From Epiperipatus broadwayi (taxonomy: Eukaryota > Onychophora > Udeonychophora > Euonychophora > Peripatidae): a stretch of 64,000 bases of DNA. A model generated the notes under the pieces. The model had not been told where the DNA came from. It saw only the letters and a list, made by a program, of their open reading frames with translations, and did no database searches. The translations under genes were made by a program, and so were the position numbers. Where the stretch lies: assembly GCA_028023455.1 (NCBI GenBank), contig JAQFVV010012572.1, forward strand, positions 2,168,001 to 2,232,000, written 5' to 3'. Shown here in pieces: positions 25,110-39,255 of this stretch. Position 1 is the stretch's first letter. The number at the start of each line of letters is the position of its first letter.

Positions 25110-26700
25110 CAATATATTTGAGTGTGTATTGTGACAGTCAGATGATGTGTGTAGATTTAACCCAGTTCGAATACTAGGCGAAAGTACCTCAAGGCCAACC
25201 ATACGCGAGATATAAATCAAGAATACAATATGACCTCTGCCCATTCGCCTGTTCTCGAGGCCTGATCACAAACAAACAACACCATCTGAGCCATGCATAA
25301 ATTATTTTTCAACTGGCCACAAAGCTTAGCAACAGCGGTAGAGACATGGACGGGAAATCCTAAAGAGCTAAAAGCTAAATGTGTAAAGTACATAAAAAGA
25401 TGTGTTGGTGTTTGCGTTTTGCGTGCCTGGATCATTGAAAAGTAAAAATAAAGCATTTAATATAACTAAGAAACTCAAGTTTTTGATAATTAAATAATGT
25501 TTAATTAATGGCTTTAAAATATGAATAAGGCTTTAATGGGCCTCCGCTATTCCCCTAAATTACTGCAACAAACTAATTAGACAATAAAAGAAAACAAGTT
25601 AATAGGTTTGCGGTCAAATTCTTTTCTTCCCAATTTTATTAAAAAAAATTCCAACTCGATCTTCTCGATAAAGTACGATAGATAATAAAAACCTTTCGCA
25701 AAGCATTTCTTATGGCTTTGCGCTAAAAACCGTGTTTAAAATGGACTTAGAACGTATATAGCTAAATCAAATATACGTGATAAGCAAATGGCGGACAAAA
25801 AGAGGTGTTATCAAAGAGATCAAGTTGGCACACAAAAGAAACTGACTTGGATTTAATTAACAACATAAATAAAATTGGAAAGAGATTTCAAATGACAAAA
25901 AGTTAACTATTAAATTTAACCGCAACGAAATACTAAATATTTACAATGGTTAGTAAGGAAGAATAGCGAAGGTAAAAAGGTTACATATAGCTAGATGATC
26001 CCAAAATATATTTAAGGTTAATTCATAAAATGTTTACATAGCAAAGACATATATTTCAATACAACAATAAAACAATATGAATCAAAAGTAGCATACGAGA
26101 TAGTCTAATATAGTAGATACGATACCGTCCTTTTCCGTGATGCTCCCTACGGCGTCCATGGCTTGATCCGACCGACGATAGGTGTTTGTCCGGACAATGA
26201 AAATATGAAGTATGGCTTCCATGAAAAGTTCTCCAGACACGGCATAGAGTTCATATGGTTATTGAATGGATGTTAAGGCATTTTTGGATGGTATTTAGGA
26301 ACCTCGGCGATAGGCAAAGCTATGATTTGCCTAGCCAAGCATATCCATTTTCCTCAAAATACGGTTGGTTTTAACTGGAGCAGGTTCTAACTTCTCCATT
26401 GTTTGAAAATGACAGCTGTATAATTTTTTTTTGAAGCACAAGCTAAATGTGAAGCAAAATCTGACGGATTTCTCCCAAGAGAAATCTGAATGCACTTTCC
26501 AGAAAGCTTGGAAATAAAACAGCAAGAAAAATCTTAATAAATCGCCTTCACAAGCAAAATCAGAATCAAACGACTCCTTCAAAAAGAAAAGTCTGAATAA
26601 TAATCTCTTTTGTTCTCCCTACCATTTATACTTTCTCTGCCAGCTACCTTCCATTGTTTGTATGATCTGAGATCTTGATAAGCCCCCCCTTGCTGCTTTG
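25110..26700. other. Less AT-rich, CpG-containing island in the intron between exons C and D
   Basis: Compared with the surroundings this stretch has many more G+C and CpG (for example ccctacggcgtccatgg near 26146 and ccgaccgacgatagg near 26170). No convincing coding frame (25217-25456 and 26331-26582 lack family features), no terminal repeats found. It may be an internal promoter, an unrecognised mobile element or conserved non-coding DNA. Confidence 0.4.
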
Positions 26701-29281
26701 TTTTAAAACAACACGTTCTAAAAATAACTTCAATTTTTTACTCTAACTTTCTTACTTTAAAGTTGGAATTCTATTAATTAAAAAGCAAGAAAGAAAATGC
26801 CATCTTTAATTAGACTTGAACGACTCACTAATTAAAATATACATTCTTTCAGAAATGTTGGTGGGCTTATCTCAAAATCAAATCATACTAAATATTTTAA
26901 TAAAATTTGAACAACAATATATTATTATTTTACAATAGAATAAGCATTTTATTTCAGCAGAATTTTGCATTAACTCATATATATACGCTAGATGTATATA
27001 TATGTATGTTTGACTAATAGGTTAAGCAATTTTTATCAATAGAATGAAATTTATTTAAAATAAAAAATTTAACTGTAATACACATTTAATAAGCATAATT
27101 ATTTTTAACTCTAATGCAAAACCCTGCTGATATTGAACTATAAACTTAATTTAGGTCTACAATATTAATTAAGTTTATAGGAAGATGTGAAGCATGGATC
27201 GGACTTCAGATCCATTGCTTCAGTATTTAAAATAGTCAAAATGTTGCCAGTAATAATAAAATTATAACAAAATTAAAGCAGTTAGCTGAATCGTATATAA
27301 GGTCTTTGTAACACAATAATTATAATAATCCAACTTCTGAGTCATAAATTATGACAAAATATGTCTTACAGAACTAATTTCAAGAGAATTCTATCATCAT
27401 CTGTACCAAGTCCAGAAACACGTTAACTCATTAATTATAAATCGGCATCAGCTAGAATCATATTTAAAGTAAATTTTAATTTGTTTTATACTAATTATAA
27501 GTACATTTCTTAAATCATCACTGTCATAGGATATAGAACACGTAGAATTCAAAAGTTTAGATAACTTGCAAACTAATCTTAATTTTGTCAGCATTAAAAA
27601 AATCATCTGAAATGTTTAATGAAGTACAGGAATTAATGTTTATTTATGTAAAAACATTCAGAAACTATTCTAAAGCAAATAATAATAAAAGCACAACAAG
27701 ATTTACATTATATTCGCTATTTTTTGAAGACCTAGAGTAAGAAATTAATTAGATAGCTTAGTAACAATCTATACAATAACCTAAGACAATATGGGATTGA
27801 TAAAATGTCTTATAATAGAAGCATGTGCATTTGAGAGAAAATATTATTGAAAAAATTAATGTTCCTATTAATGTCATCTAATAAGATGCAGTCAATAGAA
27901 AAAACATTCAAATTAAACTATATAAAATCAAAATTAATGAAATCATAACAAATTTAGCATTAAAAAAAATCCTGATCATTAATTCAGGAGGTCATGTTTA
28001 AAAATCCAAGTGGTATATTGAGCACAATTATTTCATTTTCTCAGCAAGGAATTAATTCCCATTTAGCTCGAGTGTACTTCTTTACCACCTGTATTGAACT
28101 ATACCAGACATCTACTAGACAACCAAATAAATGAATGCAGTGATAAATATATAGTTAGATTATTTTTTAATTAATAGAAGAAATATCTCAGTAATCCAAA
28201 TTTGAAAAGTAAACAAGTAGTGAAAATCAGAGTTAAAAAAAGCTTATAAAGTCATTCCAATACTTCCAACTATAATAAATGATAGTCTTAATTAAATCCA
28301 TATTCAATACTATCCTATCCCTTTCCCTGGATTAGTTTTTGGCTTAGGATATAAATTAGTGACTTCAGACCTGGATCTAGTGCACTTAAGATCTTTTGAA
28401 CTAGATCCAAATCCAAGCTCTTTATTGATAAAGGCTATAGTTCAAAACTAGTCTCATAAAAGATTACAAATAGCATTTGCATCTGGGTTTAATTAATTAA
28501 TATTGTCACCTAGTATCTAATGATTACTCAAATTTATTAACAAATGGCAGTACTGGGGTATATTAAACAATTTCCTTCTGAAAACCACTGCATATGCTGG
28601 AATGTTGTGATGTTTTTTTTTTTTTAATCGTCAATCTCTTTATCTTCAAATTAATAATATCATTCTTATAGATAAGTCATAAGCAAATTTAAAATAATGA
28701 TGATGCTTATTAAAAAAAACCCACAACATACTTTAAAACATCAGTAATATATGACATGTTGACTACAAGTCCTCAGATTTAATGAAAGTTATAATTATAT
28801 TATTTATGATGGTCTCACACACAATTAACAAAAGTTAATAATGATAATAACATAAAAAAAAACAAAATAATAATTATTCATCTCTAGATTTCTTGAAAGG
28901 ATAGACATCATCAATAAATTACAGATAAGTTTTATAATTCAACATTAGTTAGGAAATGGGTATCTAGTTATTCTAAGTTAGCAAATTAAACAAGGATGAT
29001 AAAATCCTCAAATTTATATCAACAAATAAATGCCATCTGATAAGTATTGTCTTCTCTTTCACTGTTCCTCAAGAGAAGCTGTCGAAAAGATTTTTGCTTT
29101 GCACTGAGCTATTTATTATAATGACTAATTTCCCTTTATATATACATACATCTATACAAACACACAAATAATCTATCATAATATTCCTTATACATTAATC
29201 AATCAGCCTTCAAGCAGATTATCATAATAAACACTTAAGTTATATATATATATCACATATTATAAAAAAATAAATACTAAC
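26700..29281. other. Intron C-D, distal part: nothing seen
   Basis: AT-rich, a few microsatellites and short palindromic words (for example ctggatctagtgcac...actagatcc near 28370). No exon signature. Confidence 0.45.
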
Positions 29282-29767
29282 GAGCAAGATTAGGAGGAAG
29301 TGATGATTTTCTCCGTTTTCTTTTCCTCTTTTCCAAATCAGAATCCACACCATCACCATCATCACCTTTTAAAGGAACTTCTATAGGTTGTTGTAAAATT
29401 TCTGGATGTCTTTTTAAAAAATTACTGACCCACCTTTCATTAATTTTCTTTTGTCTTTTAGCAGAGAATGGATTTGGAAGATTATTAGCTATAATAAAAT
29501 CATACATCAATTTCCCAACCTGGTTTAAAGACATGGAAAATAAATAACCACCCTGCTGCATTAACATATCTAGTAATAATTTTTCATTTTCTGCCCCTAG
29601 TAATCCTCTCTTCATTATGCTACGAGGATCGTCAACTTTAAGATAACGGAAAATGGTACTTTTGGAAATGAGATACATTTCAGATGCTTGAGTTAAAGAC
29701 AATTTATTGTTTTTAACATTATTTACAGCTTCCACAAGAATGTCTTCCCATGGTTTTCCTTCTAAAA
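29282..29767 (-). CDS. Exon C: psq HTH + CENP-B-type HTH module with acidic then basic tail
   Basis: The acceptor is tttttctttttag (AG 29769-29768) and the donor GCTC|GTTAGT (GT 29281-29280); the exon is 486 bases, phase 1-1. From the first whole codon, the psq HTH spans about 7-44 (NNKLSLTQASEMYLISKSTI), the CENP-B-type HTH about 55-122 (GGYLFSMS, LPNPF, W112 in ERWVSNFLKRHPE), and a tail at 123-161 has an acidic run (GDDGDGVDSD) followed by the basic cluster EKRKRKRRK, a strong nuclear localisation signal candidate. The acidic/basic tail is unique to this copy. A retained intron would terminate at once (CGT TAG). The donor is slightly off consensus (C before GT), but GTTAGT is a good match and it restores the same phase as A, B and D. 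Confidence 0.85.
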
Positions 29768-30929
29768 CTAAAAAGAAAAAAAAATAGCAAGATTATAACT
29801 TTCATAGCTAATCCACAAATAATATTCAGTATAAATATGCATGTTTTAAAATAAAGTTTTTCATGAGCCAAAAATGTAAACTCACTGGTTTCATCCAATA
29901 TATAGTTCATTGTTATTACGATTAGAGCACTGAAATATTAAATTTCACTTGGCTCAATAGCTGTTATTAAAGATGTTAATAACAGAAAATAAAAGATATT
30001 AACCCCTTCTTTTAGTCTAACATTAAATTTTATATTGAATAAAACCAAAATAATTAACAATTGAGTGACATATTACATGATCTACAGTTAGCAACAGCCA
30101 TTGAGCCTCTTTCACTACCTACCCAGGTGATAGTAGGTAAGATTCATCCAAAACAATAATGCTATATTAATAATGCAACCAGTCATGCTCCTTTTGGGAG
30201 TTTTGTACCACTTTTTCAGTTGTTGTACTCCTTTTTATTTATTTGTATTTTTGTTGGGTCTTCCAAACCAATGATTTTAATTTTTTTTCTCTCTCAGTAA
30301 TTTAAGCTTAGCACAATTTTCTTGTATTGCCCATTTTTCATATTATTGCTGAATGTTTCTTATTTGTCCACAATAGCTTTCATCTTATTTTTAAATTTGT
30401 TATACGTAATAATCATTTAAATTATTTTTTTAAAAAAAAAGATAAATTATTTAATTTCTTAGAACTTTTACAAAATTATGCTTAATATTTATCATGCTGA
30501 GTATTCAAAAAGTAAAGAAATTATGTAAAGTCTTTGAAAACAAATGCTATCTTTAAATCATCTAATAATATTCTTACAATCTTAGACATAAAAAAATAAT
30601 GATAATAATGGCTCTATTAAATATTTAACAGCTGTTTTTCAAGGTCTCATTTAATCCAATTATTTTTTTAATATTTGGTATTTGTGACAAATAACCACAA
30701 ACTTGTGGGTCTTAAAGCCTTTCTACATCGTAACCTTCATTTATGCAAGTTTGAATCGGACAGAAAGGACAATATCTGCAAATACTTGTCTGAACTGTGC
30801 AACATCAGATATAAAGACTATTTATTTCTGTAAATGGTCAGAAACTTTTAGCATAAAACATGACATTCCTTACCCCCTACTGACCCTAAACCCTGAAGAT
30901 CCCTTCCCATAACACCTAATATAACCATC

Positions 30930-31125
30930 ACATTACTAAAATTGTTACTACCATCCAACAAGTCCCTCTATGTACCACACTTCCATTGCATCGGCTTCTC
31001 AACAAAGCAAAGGATACTTACCAACTGATTTCCGCTCTCAAGTTGTTTACAAGATCAAAGGCCAGGAACCCACCTGCCCTTCTGTTTACTATGGGGAATC
31101 TTGGGCAAACCTGTCTATGCATATA
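30930..31125 (+). pseudogene. Broken GIY-YIG-like domain, possible Penelope-like element remnant
   Basis: From about 31011 one frame reads KGYLPTDFRSQVVYKIKGQE followed by PTCPSVYYGESWANLSMHIV. Penelope-like endonucleases begin in the same way: an RS.VVYKI segment, a C..C...YIGE motif, then L..RI..H. Here the first cysteine is G, YIG is YYG and the catalytic arginine is not evident. The segment is richer in G+C than its surroundings. No reverse transcriptase was found upstream. Tentative. Confidence 0.4.
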
Positions 31126-32539
31126 GTCTAATATACATACCTATATAATAAAGCTAGAACAAACATAGACACACATTAAATATTTTTTTGAGCATTTCTG
31201 TACAATTGGTGATTTCTTTATTCCTCCATCTGACAACATAGTGTGCACTGAAGACAGCAACATTAAATGAAAAATTAAAGAGGTGTGTCATATGTCAGGT
31301 AACAAAAATTTTATTAATAGAAAAGTATCACATATATCCCTTTCTAAGAGATAACCTATTCTCCCAAATTAATTTTCATATTTAAATTTCATGAAAATTA
31401 GCAATAACAGCATATATATACACCCACTCCCATTTCCCAACTTATGTTACATCTATGACTTGTAATAGTCAAAAGTTGGCTAAGCACATACTGATTAAAA
31501 ATATATTTTGTGAAAGCTTTTCTCTATACGTTCTACATATATCTATGATTACATTTTAGTCTGAGTTAAAGCATATAATTTTATAGTTACATTTAAATAT
31601 TGTTATATTTTGGAGTTTCTAAAATATTTAAATAAACAATTATTTGTTACATGTTTTTATAATAATGGAGTAAGAGACAAAAAAAAATCAATTTAAAGTA
31701 AATTTAAAATGAAAATGAGTTTCTTTTCATATAAATATTAGGAAAAAAATGATTCATTTATGAAATATACAGTTTGTAGAGCAAAATTTTCCATAGCAGT
31801 AGGTATATATTAATACAGATAAACATAAATAATATCTTGAGCAACATAAATTTTCAAATTTCAAAATTTTGGATTAGCAACTATGGATGATACTTTTGCT
31901 TTTCATATTGTTGTCCATAACCACAGTTTTAGAAATATGGATAATACAAATAAATTATTGAAAAAATTATAAATTCATAAATTTTCTTCTGCAAAAACTA
32001 AGTGCAAGTCAAAATAACTACGATACTTAAAAAACTACTGTAATGAAAAATTGTCACAAAATTTGCAAATGTGTCATTTATCTCTGTTTTATAAGATGTA
32101 TTGAACTACAAGGAAATAAAACCACACCTAATATTAATAAGATATTTCAATGTTATAAATGGCATTCAACTAAAAATTTTAAATTAGAACATATTGAATG
32201 AGAAATAGGAAATTTTATCAAATCATTCATTTTGAATCATCAATAACAATAGACTTACTTTTAAAATTGTGGTACTATCAACAGATAAATCAGCATAAAT
32301 TTTGGAGGATGCAAGCAGAGGGGTAGCAATAACTTACATACAAAATTAAGAGTTGTTAAAAAGAAATATATTAAGAACTGATTGTAATGCACATATTTTA
32401 GCTTCCAGTTCCATACCAATAGTAAAATTACTATAATATAGAAATATAAATTGATTTCATTTAATCTGTAAGCAATTAAGAGTAAGTAGCATAATTTGAT
32501 CATTATTTTATCAATTGTTAATTTTCCTGAAAAATTCCT

Positions 32540-33410
32540 CATGTAATGACATCAATTCAAGTGACTTTATTTTTAGCAGTGACATTGACTTTGTGGCATA
32601 AATCTGCATATTCCTTTAATCTCTGTATGATTCTTGTTATTTTATTTATAATCTGTCTAAAGATAGCTCTTTTCAATTGAAAAACAGTTCTTGTTTTTCC
32701 AAAATTGTTTCCATTTTTAATGTCTTTAGTAAATAGTATTTTATTCTTTTCTGGATGTTCTTAGTTGTTCCTATTCATGTATTTTAAAAGATCTTTTTTC
32801 TGTCAGAAATTACAATTATGATTGAATCTTTTGATTTTCTTGTCTAATTTTTTAGTTGCTTCTAATTCTTCATTTCCATCGACAGTTCATCTGCTTTCCT
32901 ACCAATTACATTCAAATCCTCAAAATATTTTCTGATAGTATTGTTAAAAGCAATATCTAGCATGATGAACAAAGTAATAGTTCTTCACTCAAAGTTTGCC
33001 CATCAGTAATTCATGATCTGTTTCAAAATATCTTCTTATGTCATGATTTTGATATTAAATTGAAGTGTTACATTGCTAGGCACTGAGAACATTACTAATT
33101 TGACTCAATTTTCAATTACATTTTTACTTATATGTTTTTGGGATGTAAGCTTGTATTACATAATGATTAATGTTCACAAGATAGAATTGATACTAATCAG
33201 ACAGAATCATACTTACTGGAAATATGTCACATTTGTTTGTTACCTTGACTTTAAATAATATACAATATATTTTCCTGATCCCATTCCATCTTAGTTCATT
33301 AATTCTTAAGATGTCACCCATGAGTGATCACTTTCAACATTATCACGTCAATTTTCTCTTGATTCACAGTTAACACATTCCAGATTTCAATAATGATCTT
33401 TCTCCCCCCC
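32540..33410 (-). mobile_element. Decayed RTE/BovB-like LINE, endonuclease region
   Basis: On the minus strand near 33380-33330 the frame reads IWNVLTVNQEKIDV, then (33312 downward, shifted) ILRINELRWNGIRKIYCILF, closely resembling the start of BovB-type endonucleases, which read I.ELKWTGM..F and YIYYC; further on HYVIQAYIPKT corresponds to the IQVYAPT motif. The remainder (to about 32540) is a lysine/asparagine-rich decayed linker. No reverse transcriptase is left. A C-run (about 33403-33416) bounds it at the 5' side. Confidence 0.6.
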
Positions 33411-34789
33411 CCCCCACATAGCATCATTGACTATTAGATAGTCAACTGGCTTCGGAAAATATTCACTTTCCCAGTAATATTGAATGCTTTCAGACATGAG
33501 AGCCAACCTTTAATACAAGATCATCATACTGTTTAACTTATTGTTTATATTCTTCAAAATAATATACATAAACAGTTTATGATTGTTTTCTCCAATGCCA
33601 TAAGAGCTAATGATGCAACTGTGACTAAATATAACTAATGTTATCATAGATTGCTGCAATCTGATATGGATATTAGTAATAAAAACATAAAATAAAAAGA
33701 ATGAAAAAAAAAACAAATCAAAAGATAAAAAAGATTTAAAGAAGGGCCATTTTAATAAAGACAAAGTGAAACTCAGTATAGATTTTAATAGAAGATGATA
33801 AATAGTATCAATAGAAGACAAAGATTATACTTAGTTATGGCATTTCAGGTTTGCTAAATTCATCTTTCTAGTTCTGAATTTCCAAACAAAATTCTTACTC
33901 ATAATCTCATTATATATTTTTTGAAAAAAATATTTTATTTACAATATGAGATTAACAATACCATTAATGGCGTATCATTATATTGACAGTTCAGAAATTT
34001 TACAAAAATTACAATAATTTATTAAGAACTGCCATCTAGTATCAGGCTTATAAATAAATGGCAATATTTGAGAAGAATAAATAAATGAGCTCCATTTATA
34101 AAGTACATTATTTAATTCATGGAAATATTTTCATTTTATTACTATTTTTTTCATTCACCTATTTCTTATTAACAACTTCTGATTTCTAATAGATATCTTC
34201 CCAAAAGCTGGTTGGTTGAAATATACATAATTATTGTATAATCATCTAACCTGATTATAACCATCCATCATTTTATGGCATGCCAAAATAGGAGAGGAGT
34301 TAGATAGCAAAGATTTTTACTTTTTAAAGACAGGCTAAGCAAGGCAAGGGAAAGATAGAGTTATTTAAACATAATAATTAATATATATATATATTTTGAG
34401 AAGTAATCAATTCATAATACTAAAAGATAGGCATGTATTATATTGTGTACATATATATGGGCATGCAGGTGCAAACATATTTATTAGCATTTATACATTA
34501 ATGATTAAAATATTTTTTGAGGATTATTTAAAATATTGTACATAGTCATTTGTAATATTGTGTAAAATAATTTTAAATTTAATTGTAAAAATGATAATAA
34601 CAATTATTATTAATATTTTTAAAACTTATAAAGCACTTGAAAAAAAAAATTGTTAATTTACATTTTTAACAGTAATAATATATAAATAGCCACACAAAAA
34701 TGAGTATAGCCATTCCAACTTCAAAAAACGAAAAGGAGATCTACTCTAAAAATGAGTTTTGTGATAACTATACCAACTAAAAATATATC

Positions 34790-37680
34790 AACACATAGAA
34801 CATGCTGGTCCAATTTTCTGTTTACTTGTTAGTTTCCTCAGCAAAAAATTTTTCATTTTGAAATACTTCAACACCATGTCTAATTGTAATTCTCCAATAA
34901 ATTCTCTTCTCTTCCATATCTTCCCAATGGAAACAATTGACATTGCACACTTCTTTAGAATGTCTCTAAGATAACTCTTATAATGTAGATAGGGTCTACC
35001 TTTCTTATGAAACCCATGTTCAAATTCACCATAAAACACTATATTAGGAAGTCTTCCATTATTCAATCATTTTACATGTCCAATCCAATGGTGTGATTTT
35101 ACAATAGAGGACTCAATAGTATCAAATCCTGCAAGCTGAAGAACATTTTAATTCATTTTATAGTCTTGCTATCATATTTTTAAAATTTTAGTGGTCTTAA
35201 ATAAAACATTTCTGATGACTGTATATTGTGCTAATATGATTTCCAAGTAAAAAAACAATTTTCCATACAATTAATTAGTAGTTATTTCCCTATGATTACT
35301 TTAATTTTTAAAACTGAAGTCTGTGTTGTATTTCAATATGTAAGTTCATCTTACTTATAAAACTGTCAATGTATTTAAATTGGTTTACATTCTCAAGTTG
35401 ATAATTATCCAAGCTGAAAGTTGTTGAGGAATTTTCTTGCATCACCAGCTAATAAAGAACTTGAGTTTTTGAACATTAATCAATAAACTGAGATCCTTAC
35501 AAGTTGCAATCAAAACATTAAGAACATTCTGTAAATTGTCTTTTGAATTGGCAAAAATAGCATAATCATCAGTTTACTGTAAATCCAAGGTCCAAGAAGA
35601 TGAAGTTCTTGTTTTTATTTTTAACCAATACAAATTAAAAATTCCATCATCAAATCTATACCATATGATAATCCCTGTCTGATTATATTGCCTATAAATA
35701 ATTCCAAAGACCACTATCATAACAATTGAAAACAAAATTGAAGCAAATACACATACTTGTTTAACACCAGTTTTCATTTCAAATGTCTTTGATTTTCAAT
35801 CTGTAGTAATAACACTTCCTCTGATTCCATCAAGTAGAAGCTGTATAATACGAATAAATTTTGATGGATAAATAACTAACTTCAAACAATGCCATATATA
35901 AATCATTTCTTTGTTCCTGGCACTTTTCTTACATTTTCTGGAAACAAAAATCATATCTATAGTTCTTTTTGATTCCCTAAAACCAAATTAAGTCTATGGT
36001 CACCATTTGTCTATAACTGGAAGCAGTCTGTTCTGCAGTAATGGATAACAATGATATTCCATGATTAATTACCACAATCTAGTCTATTTGCTTTGTTTAT
36101 AAAAATTGCAAAATTAAGGCATCCTTAAGATCAGATGGCAAAAGTTCATGGATCCAGATACTTCTAAAATATTTCAATATTAGTCAAGCTGATATACCAC
36201 CATATTTTAAAACTTCTTCAGGTATTTCATAAGGTCCTGCAGCCTTTCCATTTTAAGATTAAATAGAGCTGTTTTGACTTAATTAAGCTGGATAATCTAA
36301 ATTAAAATGAATAGATAAAATGGATATATTATTAAAAGTCATCATATCAATTCTTGTATCATTATTCAAAAGATGATCAAAATACTGTTTCTACTTGTTT
36401 AAAATATCACTATCATCTGATAAGAGGTCAATTTCTGGATTTAATTGTATTGTAATACCATTTATGAGGTCCATATATTGCTTTCAATGCATTAAAAAAT
36501 GATCTAGAATGACTATGATCAGCGAATGTTGGTATCTTCTTTGTAGTTTTAATCCACCAATCATTTTTAGTCATTGAATTCCTGTCTTTACATTTTTATA
36601 TTTATTATGAAGTTATACATTTAAACTATTATTTTGACAAGCAGAGAATGCTATGTTTTTTTAATTAAATCCTTAATACAATCACTGTCAGATAATCAGT
36701 CATGATTCTTTTTTTTTTTTTACAAACCCAAGACTAGATTTATTTATATTCATAACACACTCCTTAAGACAATTCCACGTTTCAGTAATATGACAGTTCT
36801 GAAGCTCCAAATTAGCAATATTAGTGCTTAATAGATATTGAAATTGAATATGTATAGAAGATTCTTCTAAGGAAGGAACATCAATTTTCTTGTGCATATG
36901 ATTGTAATAATATCTATTTTTAGAGTAATTATTATTTTAATCTTGGAGCATACTAATCTATGATCTGCCCAACAATATGAACTAGTAAGTTCTCGTGTAA
37001 TGTGAAATTCTCTTGTATTCTGATTTCTAACAATAATATAATTTAGTAAATGCCATTGTGTTGAGCATAAATGCATTTATGTTCCTTTGTAGCAGTTTTG
37101 TGAGTCAATCTATGTGTTGTGTATAAATTCAAGTTTACAATCCTGATACCATCATTTCCAATAATTTTTGGCCAAAGTCTATTATTGGTATCAATATGTG
37201 CATTAATGTCACCAAAAATAAAAATTTAATTTTTTAATGATATTGCTGTAATAATGCTATCCAACAAGAAATAAAAGCTTTCTTTCTCTGAATCTAAAGT
37301 TAAAACTTAGGCACTGATAAAATGAGCTCTAGTACCCTTATACAAGACAAGTTTTAAGATTATTAACTTTTCATTAATATAAAGAATTTCAACAATAGAA
37401 GATACTAAATTAGATTTTAGGGCAAATCCATCACTATGCATTCTTCTTTCACCAATTGGCCTATCTTTCCAAAAAAACTTGTATCTATCCATCTGTACTA
37501 ATAAACTTCCCTCCTCTAGGAGGTGAGTTTCACTAAAATGAGCTATATCAATTTTAAATCTTGACAGGCCTTTATGCAGTCTTTTGTTCTGGTTTTGAAG
37601 AGTTTGTATTAAGTAAAGTTTGCACACTCCATGTACTAATATTTATAAAAAAATTGGATTTATATTTATGATACTTACCT
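34790..37680 (-). mobile_element. Decayed APE-type LINE of a different clade, endonuclease to C-terminus
   Basis: Order on the minus strand: endonuclease start at 37627-37307 (NKRLHKGLSRFKIDIAHFSE, LLEEGSL, FFWKDR); endonuclease end at 37076-36867 (WHLLNYIIVRNQNTREF, CWADHRLVCSKI, carrying the catalytic DH); a linker at 36897-36700 (TETWNCLKECVMNINKSSLG); reverse transcriptase around 35777-35574 (TGVKQVCVFASILFSI, compare GVKQGCVLAPTLFS; then FNLYWLKIKT); and a C-terminal region at 35066-34900 (GRLPNIVFYGEF, GRPYLHYKSYLRDIL). The whole length is represented, but stops and frameshifts are frequent. It is not the RTE family. Confidence 0.75.
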
Positions 37681-37689
37681 TTAGCATTA

Positions 37690-39255
37690 CCACTGCTAAC
37701 GATATTATTGTTATTATTATTTCTATCACTGAAATGAATAATCCACTATGTGTGACAACTTAGCCAGACTGTGCAAGACAGGTCATTTTTAAACCATATT
37801 TTCGACATTCTTTCACTTCCATGGTCATCAAAAAGATCCCTAAATAGGGTTACCTAAACCTACAATATTTATCAGCCAAAATTCTTGTATCACTTAAATT
37901 CAATTCCAAACTGATCCATTAGTGATTGTACTGTATCAAGCAAAGAACATAATTATGGATTGCCAGCCTATTAAGCCTATCTCCATCATTGCTTTCTAAA
38001 TTCTCGAGGGCTTGAACTATATATATAAAAAAAGAATACCTCATCATCTTTACCAATAGTTCATTTTCATTTTAAATTTTACTATATGTCTATTTGAATG
38101 GACATTTAATGCATATATGTTGGATGAAGAATAAATGTTTAGATATACACACAATGAGAGGAAAATCATAACAATTATTTAAAATTATAATTAACCAATA
38201 ATTTAATTTCATTTGAATAACTTATTTAGATTTTTTTTAGTATTGCTATAATTCTAAATCATAATAAGCTGTGAATTCTTATAAATGTTATGTGCTTGAT
38301 AAATAAATGTAAATATAGATTTTCCTTTGGTTATAAAAATTACATTTGTTGTTTGACACCAACATAAGTATTAATGTTTATATAATTATTGCATATTGAG
38401 TTTATTCCTTGGTATCTAATTAACTTCATTTATTATTTATTATTATCTGATGTAAATAAATTATTATTCTTATTATTTACTAAAATAGAAGTTCTGAATT
38501 TTACTTACTTCAATTAATTAAGGGGTAATAATTACAATGATATTAAAAGGAATATAGATAAATAAACTTGAACTAAAATGCAGTTCAAACATTGTCATTT
38601 TATACACATTTTAGCTAATTAATAATTAAACCATTACTTTTTAAATTTTCAGCATGTCCATAAGAGTTAGAATTTTTTATTATTTCATATCTATTTTAAG
38701 ATTGTATCTAGGAACTAAATGTATGAAGACTTTTCATTTAATTTATTTCTACAAATTTGGATTTAAATACTACTTAGTAGAGTCTGTCACTTAGGCATCA
38801 TACTTTTGCCTGTCCCATTTATAGTGTTACAATATATTACTGTTAATATTTAAAGAATAATAAATATATATTTCTATGTTACTTTAAGTTAATATTTAAT
38901 AATAAATATTAATACATTTACAATAATGCATTTTAATGATGTAAAAACTTTATTCAGGCATAAAATTTAATTTTGAATTCTGAGATGTCCGAATAAATTG
39001 TGTGGAGGAAGTCAAAAGTAATGATGAACTAACACTTATAATGGTCAAATAGTGTCAATACTAAATTACCTAATTAATTCATCTATATCAAACATAAATA
39101 ATATTAATATGCATTATACCTTTAATAATCAATTTAGACAATTTTTAAAAATTTCATTGAATTATTTGTAATCCTTTATATAATTAGTACACATATTATT
39201 ATATAAATATTACTGTGCATTAATAATTATAATAATTAAATAATGCAAATTCTAC
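37690..39255. other. Intron B-C, part: nothing seen
   Basis: AT-rich; a short CTCGAG-containing patch at about 37980-38020 and no supported feature. The other unlisted parts of this intron (29770-30930, 31130-32540, 33420-34790) are the same in character. Confidence 0.4.

Noticed and set aside
26331-26582. Minus-strand frame of 83 codons in the CpG-containing island
   Set aside because: Phe/Lys-rich without recognisable motif; no splice or start context supporting it.
30703-30912. Plus-strand frame of 69 codons with several cysteines
   Set aside because: Cysteine spacing does not fit a zinc finger I know; possibly part of the decayed element next to it.
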